A stretch of 13,662 nucleotides of DNA from Oscillospiraceae bacterium (GTDB lineage: Bacteria > Bacillota_A > Clostridia > Oscillospirales > Oscillospiraceae): positions 1-13,662 of the forward strand of contig JAETOP010000099.1 of NCBI GenBank assembly GCA_021771675.1, written 5' to 3'. Below are positions 1 through 7,157 of the stretch, in pieces (the stretch's first letter is position 1; each line of letters begins with the position of its first letter). A program made the position numbers and the translations under genes. The notes beneath the pieces were generated by a model. It searched no databases and was not told the DNA's origin. It worked only from the letters and a program-made list of their open reading frames with translations.

Positions 1-124
1 CGCCCACTCTTCAGTTCGGAAAAAGGGAAATACACAAAGTATTCCGCCATTTTCCAAACTTTGATTGGGCAAAAAATCTCTCGCCGAGGACCCTTGCCCT
101 ATTATGCGGTGTTGCCCTAATACA

Positions 125-182
125 ATAAAAAAGGTGCTGTTTAACAGCCCCGAATAAAAATCGGGGCTGTTAAAAGCACCTT
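125..182 (-). terminator. Strong intrinsic terminator after the glycosyltransferase gene
   Basis: A 14-bp perfect stem (140-153 with 161-174, loop 154-160) is extended by a further 8 bp (131-138 with 175-182) after a single bulged G at 139. On the minus strand the hairpin is followed by a U run, seen as the A run at 127-132. It lies 10 nt past the stop codon of the glycosyltransferase gene and closes the whole leftward gene block. The other side lacks a T run, so it is probably one-directional. Confidence 0.92.
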
Positions 183-192
183 ACAGGGCGAT

Positions 193-1200
193 TCAGTTGA
201 ACCGCACCACCTTGTTTGCGGCGAAGTATACGGCGCTGGACAGGCCCCGGCCTGCCCGGCCGGAGAGGCAGAGCGGACGCAGAAGGGTGTGCTTCTGGAA
301 ATGGGCGGCCCACTTGGAGTCGAAATCGTAGCAGCTGTCCCACATTTTTTTCAGATTCTCGTCCGCCTCCGCCGACTTGTTCAGCCGGGAATAGAGCACG
401 GAAATGCCGAACATCATAAACAGCTCATGCTTCAGATAGTTCAGCTGCTTTTTATCCTCAATTTCGTCCAGATGGGCGGCCTCAAAGCATTTCTGGGTGA
501 CGATCAGCTGGTGCTGATACCGGCGGGTCATCACGTCCCGCTGGACGGACTGGCCCTCCCGGCCGATGTAATAGCGGTAGAGGTCGGCGTTGAGGTAGTA
601 CATGTTCTTCACAAAGGGCAGGGCCTGGTAGACCATCAGGTTGTCCTCATAGAAAATGTGCTTGGGCAGGGCCTGGGTGGAGCAGAGCAGCTCCGTGCGG
701 AAGGTGCAGCTGTGGATGGTGAGCAGCTGGTGGAGCTTGAAGGGGCTGGTGTCGGACCACTGGAAAACGCGCTCCTCCGGCAGGGCGTTGGAATAGCAGA
801 TGGAGCGGTTGCCCTTGCCGTCGGCGTGCTCATAATAGTAGTTGGTGACCAGCAGGTCCACGCCCCCCTCTTTGTCGCACTGCTCCAACGTGTCCAGAAA
901 GCGCAGATACTCCTCGCCCACCCAGTCGTCGCTGTCAACCACCTTGAAGTATTTCCCCTGAGCGTGGCGGAGGCCCTGGTTGATGCCCTCTCCATGGCCG
1001 CCGTTTTCCTGGTGGACTGCGGTGACGATGGTTGGGTATTCTCTGGCGTACCGGTCGGCGATTTCTCCCGTGGCGTCCTTGGAGCCGTCATCGATAATCA
1101 CGATCTGCACCCGGTCTCCGCCGGGGAGAAGACTGTTGACGCATTTTTCCATGTAGCCTTCAGAATTGTAGCAGGGAACGGTGACGGTAAGCAGCTTCAT
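193..1200 (-). CDS. Family 2 glycosyltransferase (GT-A fold)
   Basis: This 335-residue protein is predicted to transfer a sugar from a nucleotide-sugar donor onto a cell-surface glycan at the cytoplasmic face. The GT2 signature is clear: TVTVPCYNSE at residues 6-14, the IIDDGSKDAT nucleotide-binding segment near 35-44, and the metal-binding DSDD motif at 89-92 after KYFKVV. The C-terminal half is divergent and basic, with no obvious membrane helix. The ATG overlaps the stop of the upstream mutase gene by 4 nt (ATGA, 1197-1200), and a GAAGG-like ribosome binding site lies inside that gene, so translation is probably coupled. The overlap suggests that it uses UDP-galactofuranose or works in the same polymer pathway. 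That is inferred from context; donor and acceptor cannot be read from the sequence. Confidence 0.9.
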   Translation of the reverse strand: MKLLTVTVPCYNSEGYMEKCVNSLLPGGDRVQIVIIDDGSKDATGEIADRYAREYPTIVTAVHQENGGHGEGINQGLRHAQGKYFKVVDSDDWVGEEYLRFLDTLEQCDKEGGVDLLVTNYYYEHADGKGNRSICYSNALPEERVFQWSDTSPFKLHQLLTIHSCTFRTELLCSTQALPKHIFYEDNLMVYQALPFVKNMYYLNADLYRYYIGREGQSVQRDVMTRRYQHQLIVTQKCFEAAHLDEIEDKKQLNYLKHELFMMFGISVLYSRLNKSAEADENLKKMWDSCYDFDSKWAAHFQKHTLLRPLCLSGRAGRGLSSAVYFAANKVVRFN

Positions 1201-2315
1201 AGGATACCTTCTTTCTCTTTCTCGGCCAAATCCAGGGCGGAGAGCACCACGGCGTCCATGTCGTAGTAGCGGTATTCTCCCAGCCGTCCGCCGAAGAGAA
1301 CGTTTTGCTCCTGCTGTGCCAATGCCCGGTACTTCTGGTACAGGGCGGTGTTGGTTTCATCGTTGATGGGATAATAGGGCTCCATCCCCGGCTGCCACTC
1401 TTGGCTGTACTCCCGGGAAATCACCGTCTTGGGCTGGGTGCCGAATTCAAAATGCTTGTGCTCGATGATTCTTGTGTAGGGGGTCTCCCGGTCGGTGTAG
1501 TTCACCACGGCGTTGCCCTGGAAGTTGGGAGTGTCCAGCACCTCCGTCTCAAAGCGAACGGAGCGATAGGCCAGGGGCCCAAAGCGGAAGCCGAAATAGG
1601 CGTCGATGGGGCCGGTGTAGACCACTTTGTCCGCCAGGGCGTCAAAGCGTGCCTTTTCTTCCAGATAGTCTGTATTGAGCCGGACTTCGATTCCCTCCAG
1701 CGTGTTTGCAACCAGCTTGGTGTAGCCCCCCATAGGGATGCCCTGGTAGCGGGAGGTGAAGTAATTGTTGTCGTAGGTGTAGCGCACCGGCAGGCGGCGG
1801 ATGATGAAGGCGGGCAGCTCCCGGCAGGGGCGGCCCCACTGCTTCTGAGTGTAGCCGTTGACCAGTTTTTCATAGATGTCCGTACCCACCAGGGAGATGG
1901 CCTGCTCCTCCAGGTTTTGAGGAGAAGTAATGCCGCTGCGGCTTCGCTGGGCGGCGATGATCTCCATGGCCTGCTGGGGGCTATTCACCCCCCACATCTG
2001 ATGGAAGGTGTACATGTTGAAGGGCAGGGAGTACAGCTCCCCGTGGAAATTGGCAATGGGGGAGTTGGTGTAGCGGTTGAATTCGGCGAAGCTGTTTACA
2101 TAATCCCAGGCTCTCCGGCTGTCCGTGTGGAAGATGTGGGCCCCGTAGCGGTGAACCTGGATGCCCTCCACTTCCTCGGTATAGACGTTGCCGCCGATGT
2201 GGCTGCGCTTCTCAATCACCAGGACGGATTTCCCCGCCGCTTTCATTTGCTGGGCGAAGGCCGCCCCGAACAGGCCGGCCCCCACCACCAGATAATCATA
2301 GTGTTTCTCGTTCAT
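1197..2315 (-). CDS. glf: UDP-galactopyranose mutase
   Basis: This FAD enzyme interconverts UDP-galactopyranose and UDP-galactofuranose, the donor for Galf-containing surface glycans. It is 372 residues, normal for bacterial Glf. The FAD-binding motif VVGAGLFGAAFA is at residues 10-21, and IEKRSHIGGN follows at 34-43. The family block YGAHIFHT is at 57-64. Expected active-site equivalents are present: KQW (W160), RRLPVR (R174), Y185, R282 in YTRIIEH, Y314, and the C-terminal FGGRLGEYRYYDMD block. No defect is seen. It starts only 12 nt after the reductase stop without a clear Shine-Dalgarno sequence in the gap, which suggests coupling or weak initiation. It overlaps the glycosyltransferase by 4 nt. 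The family call is secure; the glycan it serves is not visible. Confidence 0.96.
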   Translation of the reverse strand: MNEKHYDYLVVGAGLFGAAFAQQMKAAGKSVLVIEKRSHIGGNVYTEEVEGIQVHRYGAHIFHTDSRRAWDYVNSFAEFNRYTNSPIANFHGELYSLPFNMYTFHQMWGVNSPQQAMEIIAAQRSRSGITSPQNLEEQAISLVGTDIYEKLVNGYTQKQWGRPCRELPAFIIRRLPVRYTYDNNYFTSRYQGIPMGGYTKLVANTLEGIEVRLNTDYLEEKARFDALADKVVYTGPIDAYFGFRFGPLAYRSVRFETEVLDTPNFQGNAVVNYTDRETPYTRIIEHKHFEFGTQPKTVISREYSQEWQPGMEPYYPINDETNTALYQKYRALAQQEQNVLFGGRLGEYRYYDMDAVVLSALDLAEKEKEGIL

Positions 2316-2327
2316 GGATTTAGGAAT

Positions 2328-3179
2328 TTACACGCCGGAGTAGGCGGAGAAGCCGCCGTCGATGGCCAGGCATACGCCGGTGATGAACCCGGCGGCGTCG
2401 TTATTCAGCAGGAACAGCACCGCACCCACCAAGTCCTTCTCGCTGTCGCCGAAGCGGCCCATGGGGGTGCCGTCCAGAATCCGCTTGGTGCGGGCGGTGG
2501 GGGTGCCGTCGTCGTTATACAGCAGCTTGGAGTTCTGCTCGGAGGAGAAGAAGCCGGGGGCGATGGCGTTGACCCGAATCCCCACCTTGGAGAAGTGGAC
2601 GGCCAGCCACTGGGTGAAGTTGGTAACGGCGGCCTTGGAGGAGGAGTAGGCGGGAATCTTGGTCAGGGGCAGGTAGGCGTTCATGCTGGAGATGTTCAGG
2701 ATGTTGCAGCCGGGCCTTCCAACCATCTGCCGGGCAAAGGCCTGGGTGGGCAGCAGGGTGCCGACCCAGTTCAGGTTGAACACATTCTGTACGCTGTTCT
2801 CGTCCAGGTCGAAGAAGGTGACGGTGTCGTCGTCCAGATCGGACATTTCAAAGAATTCCTTGTCGGTGTTGGCCTTGGCGTTGTTGCCGCCGGCGCCGTT
2901 GATGAGAATGTCGCAGGGGCCCAGATCCGCCTGGACCTGCTCGGCCACGGCAAGGCAGTTGTCCTTGCTCAGCACGTTGCAGGCGTAGCCCTTGGCGCAG
3001 CCGCCCTCGGCGGCGATTTTCTCCGCCACGTCGTTCAGCTTGGTCAGGTTCCGGCCCAGCAGGGCGACCTTGGCACCGGCCCGGGCCAGCGCCATGGCGA
3101 AAATGGAGCACAGCGTTCCGCTGGCGCCAGTGACCACTGCCACCTTGCCGGTCAAATCGGTTTCAATCACATTTTTCAT
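2328..3179 (-). CDS. SDR-type fructuronate reductase (D-mannonate oxidoreductase)
   Basis: This 283-residue short-chain dehydrogenase closely resembles the SDR-class D-mannonate oxidoreductases (the UxuB/YjmF type of Bacillus). That type reduces D-fructuronate to D-mannonate with NAD(P)H in glucuronate catabolism. The Rossmann motif VVTGASGTL is at residues 15-23 and INGAGGN at 93-99. The catalytic serine lies in NISSMNAY (near 165), with Tyr178 and Lys182 in YSSSK. Subfamily-like stretches include GPCDILINGAGGN, TFFDLD, NWVGTLLPTQ, LAVHFSKVGIRVNAIAPGFF and the C-terminal DGGFSAYSGV. A ribosome binding site (GGAGAGG) precedes the ATG. The partner enzymes uronate isomerase (UxaC) and mannonate dehydratase (UxuA) are not in the window. 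The SDR fold is certain; the substrate is inferred from family resemblance and from the adjacent transporter and GH2 gene. Confidence 0.85.
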   Translation of the reverse strand: MKNVIETDLTGKVAVVTGASGTLCSIFAMALARAGAKVALLGRNLTKLNDVAEKIAAEGGCAKGYACNVLSKDNCLAVAEQVQADLGPCDILINGAGGNNAKANTDKEFFEMSDLDDDTVTFFDLDENSVQNVFNLNWVGTLLPTQAFARQMVGRPGCNILNISSMNAYLPLTKIPAYSSSKAAVTNFTQWLAVHFSKVGIRVNAIAPGFFSSEQNSKLLYNDDGTPTARTKRILDGTPMGRFGDSEKDLVGAVLFLLNNDAAGFITGVCLAIDGGFSAYSGV

Positions 3180-3260
3180 TTCTATATCCTCTCCATATCA
3201 TTCATTTTCCGGCCTTTGCCGCTTTTGGTGGATTTGGCGTACCTCTGACAGGGATCGCCC

Positions 3261-4841
3261 TTATTTCCACTTCTCCATGGCCTCTTCCATGGTCATGCCC
3301 TGGGCGATGCCCTGCTTCCGGGCCAGGTTGACGGCCTGGATTTCCTTCATCCTCTCGCCGGTGAGGCTGTAGCCCTTCATGGCCCACAGGGTGGCCGCCC
3401 AGGCAATCATGGGAACGATGCAGAACATGATGATAATGGCAACCTTAATACCGACGGAGTAGGGCTCGGTGGTGTTGGGCAGCTCCTTGCAGCCTGCGCA
3501 GATCAGGAAGATCAGAGCCACCAGAGTGGGAGCCAGAGAGGAGACCAGCTTGTCAACCAGAGAGAACAGGGTACCCATGATACCGGGAACATACTTGCCG
3601 GAGCGGTAGGTTTCGTAGTCGGAGCAGTCGGCCACCATGGGGATGGGCATATCGGCGGTTGCATAGTATGCGCCGTAGCCAATGCCGAAGAATACCACAA
3701 AGGCGATGGAGTACAGAATGTTGCCCACATTCACGCCGGTGGAGGAGATGGGGTTGACCAGTCTTGCCCAGGCGGCAGTGGGGCCGCCGCACAGAATCAG
3801 CAGAACCAGAACGCCGATGTAGGAAATCAGGGCCACCCGGACATAGCGCTCCAGGGAAGCCTTCTGGCCGAACTTCTGGCTGGTGCGGACGCTGAGCACG
3901 AAGAAAGGAACGGCGAACACATAGCCCAGAACCATGAAGGGCAGATACAATCCGGAGTAGTCGCCCATGACAACGCCGTAAAGAACGGTCAGAACGGTGG
4001 CGTTGGTGGCGATGGCCAGGGCCAGCTTGCAGCCGGCGCCGGCAACCATCAGCCGCTGCATGGGCTTGTTGGCCTTGATGATGCCCACATATTCGGACAC
4101 CTTGACCTTTTCCTGCTTGGCACCGCCAATGCCGTAGAACTCGGGGCGGTCCTTCTCGGCAATGCCGATGATGGCCAGAATCGTCAGAATCACGCTGAGG
4201 ACGATGCCCACGGGAGCGATGATCGCCCACATTCCGGCAACGCTGAAGCCGTCGGTAATGACCTTACCGGCTTCGTCCTTCACATCGTACAGGCCCTTTA
4301 CAACGGGGATCATGGCCTGCATGACACCCATACCCAGCATGGAGCCCACGGTATTGAAGATGGTGAACAGGGGACGCTGATTGGGGTCGTTGGTCAGAAC
4401 GGTCTGACCGGCACGGGTGCAGCTGGTCTGGAAGGTGTAGCCGATGACCCAGACCGCATAGATCAGGGTGAAGGCCACATAGCGCAGCCACATCATGGTG
4501 GCGGGGATCAGGGGGGTCAGGCAGTACAGGGCGATGATGGACACGGCCATAATCACGCTGCCGATGACCATAAAGGGACGGAATTTGCCAAACTTGGTGC
4601 TGGTCTTGTCCATCAGAGCACCGATGATGGGGTCGGTGATGGCGTCAAACACACGCATAACAGTGACCATCAATGATGCGTACAGACCCAGCTGAAGAAT
4701 ATTGGAGCCAAACTGGGCCACGTAGGAAAGGACGAGGACAAAGTAGACATTGGTTGCGCCGTTGTTCAGGGGGAACAGGGCCAGCTGATACATTTTGGCG
4801 CGGTTTACGCCGTCATTGGCGGCTTCCGGTTTCTTTGCCAT
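3261..4841 (-). CDS. GPH-family sugar (glycoside/hexuronide):cation symporter
   Basis: This 526-residue polytopic membrane protein has about 12 hydrophobic segments and belongs to the GPH branch of the major facilitator superfamily (MelB, UidB, XynB/YicJ relatives). Hallmarks are RVFDAITDPIIGALMDKT followed by KFGKFRPFM near residues 63-90, and the second-half motif MPIPMVADCSDYETYRSGKY with GIMGTLFSLVDKL after it. It should bring an intact glycoside or hexuronide across the cytoplasmic membrane with Na+ or H+. An excellent AGGAGG ribosome binding site precedes the ATG. It follows the GH2 gene by 40 nt, so hydrolysis probably happens after uptake. A longer C-terminal cytoplasmic tail ends in MTMEEAMEKWK. 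The family is clear; the exact sugar is not. Confidence 0.93.
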   Translation of the reverse strand: MAKKPEAANDGVNRAKMYQLALFPLNNGATNVYFVLVLSYVAQFGSNILQLGLYASLMVTVMRVFDAITDPIIGALMDKTSTKFGKFRPFMVIGSVIMAVSIIALYCLTPLIPATMMWLRYVAFTLIYAVWVIGYTFQTSCTRAGQTVLTNDPNQRPLFTIFNTVGSMLGMGVMQAMIPVVKGLYDVKDEAGKVITDGFSVAGMWAIIAPVGIVLSVILTILAIIGIAEKDRPEFYGIGGAKQEKVKVSEYVGIIKANKPMQRLMVAGAGCKLALAIATNATVLTVLYGVVMGDYSGLYLPFMVLGYVFAVPFFVLSVRTSQKFGQKASLERYVRVALISYIGVLVLLILCGGPTAAWARLVNPISSTGVNVGNILYSIAFVVFFGIGYGAYYATADMPIPMVADCSDYETYRSGKYVPGIMGTLFSLVDKLVSSLAPTLVALIFLICAGCKELPNTTEPYSVGIKVAIIIMFCIVPMIAWAATLWAMKGYSLTGERMKEIQAVNLARKQGIAQGMTMEEAMEKWK

Positions 4842-4881
4842 GGATAGTAGAACCTCCTCTTTGTATTGTACAGGGCTTTTG

Positions 4882-6810
4882 TCAGGCGTCCACCCAATTG
4901 GAGGCCTGCTGGTTTTTGGATTTTTTCAGGACGTAGTCCGGATTTGGCGTATCGACCTTGTGGAAAACGGCCGTATCCTTGCAGCTGCCCGCCAGGGCCT
5001 CCACCTTGGTGTGCTTTTCCAGCTTCACCCGGAAGGTGAACACGTGATCCGCCTCGGTGGCGCTGCCGATCTCTTTGCCGTCCACCTTCAAGGTGACGGT
5101 GGGCTGGTTGCTGTACACCTTTACGGTGATGGTATCCCTGGCCCGCTGGGCAAAGCGCTTGGAGCAGATGTGCACAAAGGGCTCCTTGCTCCACCAGGCC
5201 TTATAGAGGTAGAAGCTGTCCTTCTTGGTTTTCCGGTCGAAGGTGATCAGGCCCTTGTGATTCATTCCCGGCTCGCCGCCCTGGTCCCGGGCGTCGGCGG
5301 CAAAGTCGAACATGTTCCACACATGGGTGGACCACATGTAGGGATGGCGGCGGAAGCACCGGAGCATGAACTCGTGGTATTTTGCCTGGTATTCCTCGGT
5401 GTGGTCGTTCCGCCGGGGATGCTCGGAGTGGAGGTTTGGCATTCCCTCGGCGCCGTACTCACTGTAGCCCAGGGGGCGCTTGGGGTAGCACAGGTGCCAG
5501 AAGCCAATCCACAGGTCGTTCAGGAAGCAGCCGGGCACATACCAGCCCAGATACAGGTTCCAGCTCACCACGTCGGTGATGTGGGCCACCCGGTTGAAGG
5601 GGCCGCACATGGCGTAGCAGGCCAGGGTGGTGAAGCGGGTGGGATCCATCTGGTGGCACAGGTCGTTGAGCACGTGATGGTTGTCCAGCATGTCCCTCTT
5701 GTCCTTGGTGGAGATGGTGATTTCGTTGGACACGCCCCAGCAGACGATGCAGGGGTGGTTGTAATTTTGCTCGATGAGCTCCTGCATCTGGCTGATGGTG
5801 TTCTCCCGGCCCTGGGGCATGTGCTCGCTGATGTAGGGAATCTCCGCCCAGACCACCATGCCATACCGGTCGCACAGGTCGTAGAAATACTGGTCATGCT
5901 GGTAGTGGGCCAGGCGGACGGTGTTGCAGCCCATCTCGGCGATCAGGGCCATGTCCTCGTCATGCATTTCTTTCGTCAGGGCGTTGCCGATGGCCTTCCG
6001 GTCCTGGTGGCGGGAGACACCGTGGAGGGGGAAGGGTTTGTCGTTGAGGATGAAGCCCAGCTTGGGGTCCACCCGGAAGGAGCGGACGCCGAAGGGAATG
6101 GTCAGCTCGTCGGACAGCTGGCCGCCGGAGAGAACCTGGGCCCTGCAGGTGTAGAGGTAGGGATCCTCCACGCTGTGCCACCGGTGAGCATCCTTCAACG
6201 AAATGGTCACGTCGGTACCGGAGCCGGAGCCTACAACGCTGCCCTGGGCATCCAACAGGGTGAGGCGCACCTCGCCGCCGGTAATCCGGCTCTGCACCCG
6301 GACGGAGGCGTCGCTTCCCTCTGGGGTGGCGGTGATCCGGATGCCGCTGGAGCCCAGATAGTCCATGGCGAAGTGGTCCTTCTCCAAAACAATGAGCCGC
6401 ACGTCCCGGTAGATGCCGCCGTAGAAGGTGAAATCCGCCTTCTGGGGGTATACCTGCGCACTCTTGGAGTTGTCCACCTCCACCGTCAGCTCATTCTCCT
6501 GGGCGAGCAGGCCGGTGATCTCCGCCCGGAAGGTGGAGTAGCCCCCATGGTGGCTGCAAACCTCCCGGCCGTTCAGAATGACCCTGGCCGAGGCGTTGAC
6601 CCCCGCAAATTCCAGCCAGACCTGCTGGGAATCCTTCTGGAACGCTGGAGCGGCAAAGGTTCTGCGGTAAACGCAGGTGCCTCGCCAATAGTCGTTTCCA
6701 CCGTCCTGTCCATCCAGGTTGTTCCAGGTGTGGGGAATTGTCACGGGAATGGTTTTTCCTTCTGGGCCTGTAAATTGCCAGAGCTGATTCAGGTTGATAA
6801 TCTGCCGCAT
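4882..6810 (-). CDS. GH2 glycosidase, beta-galactosidase/beta-glucuronidase type
   Basis: This 642-residue retaining glycosidase has no signal peptide, so it is probably cytoplasmic and acts on sugars imported by the adjacent symporter. In order, it has a jelly-roll sugar-binding domain (about 1-145), an Ig-like domain (about 155-245), a TIM barrel (about 250-545) and a C-terminal beta domain (about 555-620). The acid/base is probably Glu363 in WGVSNE, and the nucleophile Glu451 in SEYGAEG. The HGVSRHQDR and NMFDFAADARDQGG segments look like Clostridial beta-galactosidases. EEYQAKYHE and the NHK motif at 517-519 also resemble beta-glucuronidases, but NxK occurs in both. The neighbouring reductase favours a glucuronide or galacturonide substrate. 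I use the ATG at 6810 because AGAAGGGG lies just upstream and the family N-terminus begins there. An upstream in-frame ATG at 6918 would add 36 unrelated residues. Confidence 0.92.
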   Translation of the reverse strand: MRQIINLNQLWQFTGPEGKTIPVTIPHTWNNLDGQDGGNDYWRGTCVYRRTFAAPAFQKDSQQVWLEFAGVNASARVILNGREVCSHHGGYSTFRAEITGLLAQENELTVEVDNSKSAQVYPQKADFTFYGGIYRDVRLIVLEKDHFAMDYLGSSGIRITATPEGSDASVRVQSRITGGEVRLTLLDAQGSVVGSGSGTDVTISLKDAHRWHSVEDPYLYTCRAQVLSGGQLSDELTIPFGVRSFRVDPKLGFILNDKPFPLHGVSRHQDRKAIGNALTKEMHDEDMALIAEMGCNTVRLAHYQHDQYFYDLCDRYGMVVWAEIPYISEHMPQGRENTISQMQELIEQNYNHPCIVCWGVSNEITISTKDKRDMLDNHHVLNDLCHQMDPTRFTTLACYAMCGPFNRVAHITDVVSWNLYLGWYVPGCFLNDLWIGFWHLCYPKRPLGYSEYGAEGMPNLHSEHPRRNDHTEEYQAKYHEFMLRCFRRHPYMWSTHVWNMFDFAADARDQGGEPGMNHKGLITFDRKTKKDSFYLYKAWWSKEPFVHICSKRFAQRARDTITVKVYSNQPTVTLKVDGKEIGSATEADHVFTFRVKLEKHTKVEALAGSCKDTAVFHKVDTPNPDYVLKKSKNQQASNWVDA

Positions 6811-7108
6811 GGAACCCCTTCTTTTCTCAGAATTTTTGTTGCCGGCAATTCGGACGGATGTGGGATATATACACGAAAAAAACCGCCCATCTTCCGCTGA
6901 ATTCGACATATTGTACACAACTATACTGTAACATGGCGGCGGCAGAAAGAAAAGGGCTGTGCCTTGAATTTGCCTCTTTCTGCCGAGAAAGGCTGCCGGT
7001 TTAATTCACGGCAAAAATCATACGTAAATATCTATCTGCGCCAAATTCGCAGCAGAAAAAGCGGCGTGATCTGCTGCGTGTTTTATCGATTTCTCCCCTT
7101 GATTCACA
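6811..7108 (-). promoter_or_regulatory. Leader and control region of the GH2-led gene block
   Basis: No gene is supported in these 298 nt. Reading leftwards, it holds an 8-bp hairpin (7048-7055 with 7071-7078), a weak promoter candidate (TTGGCG at 7039-7044, 16-nt spacer, TATGAT at 7017-7022), and a perfect 10-bp inverted repeat (GGCAGAAAGA at 6941-6950 with its complement at 6975-6984). Next come a second possible -10 (TACAAT, 6910-6915) and the GH2 ribosome binding site at 6815-6822. The true start site cannot be chosen by eye. Confidence 0.5.
6911..6920. promoter_or_regulatory. Candidate repressor operator (TTGT-n2-ACAA palindrome)
   Basis: TTGTACACAA has TTGT and ACAA half-sites around a 2-nt centre, a pattern typical of GntR-family (FadR/HutC-like) operators and close to AraR-type half-sites. 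It overlaps a possible minus-strand -10 hexamer (6910-6915) about 100 nt before the GH2 start, a sensible place for sugar-responsive repression. No regulator gene is in the window. A 10-nt palindrome can occur by chance, so this is a lead only. Confidence 0.3.
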
Positions 7109-7143
7109 TAAAAAAGACAGCCGCCAGGGGCGGCGACTGTCTT
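7109..7143 (-). terminator. Intrinsic terminator of the small exported-protein gene
   Basis: The stem AAGACAG/CTGTCTT (7114-7120 with 7137-7143) continues into CCGCC/GGCGG (7121-7125 with 7129-7133), with a CGA bulge and a 3-nt loop. On the minus strand it is followed by a U run (A run at 7110-7115). It begins 14 nt past the stop at 7158 and insulates that gene from the GH2 block. Confidence 0.85.
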
Positions 7144-7157
7144 ACTATGGATGGAAA

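Noticed and set aside
1..50. A possible minus-strand gene start at 50 running off the left edge (MAEYFVYFPFSEL...)
   Set aside because: Only 16 codons are visible, the ribosome binding site is weak and no family can be recognised. It may be real, but the window cannot show it.
64..119. Short repeats TTGCCCTA at 94-101 and 112-119 with TTGGGCAA at 64-71
   Set aside because: They are short, irregularly spaced and without a convincing promoter, so chance is the simpler explanation.
1305..3248. A 647-residue open frame on the plus strand opposite glf and the reductase
   Set aside because: It is antisense to two clearly recognisable genes, has Val/Gly/His-rich composition typical of mirror frames in GC-rich DNA, and shows no family motif.
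5250..5270. The NxK motif (Asn517, Lys519) as proof of beta-glucuronidase activity
   Set aside because: Similar NxKGL motifs occur in GH2 beta-galactosidases, so the motif alone does not assign the substrate.
4795..6900. A 701-residue open frame on the plus strand opposite the GH2 gene
   Set aside because: It is a mirror frame of a confident GH2 gene, with no ribosome binding site and low-complexity composition.
6811..6918. Longer GH2 start at 6918
   Set aside because: The extra 36 residues do not resemble the family, the region holds promoter-like elements, and the ATG at 6810 has the ribosome binding site.
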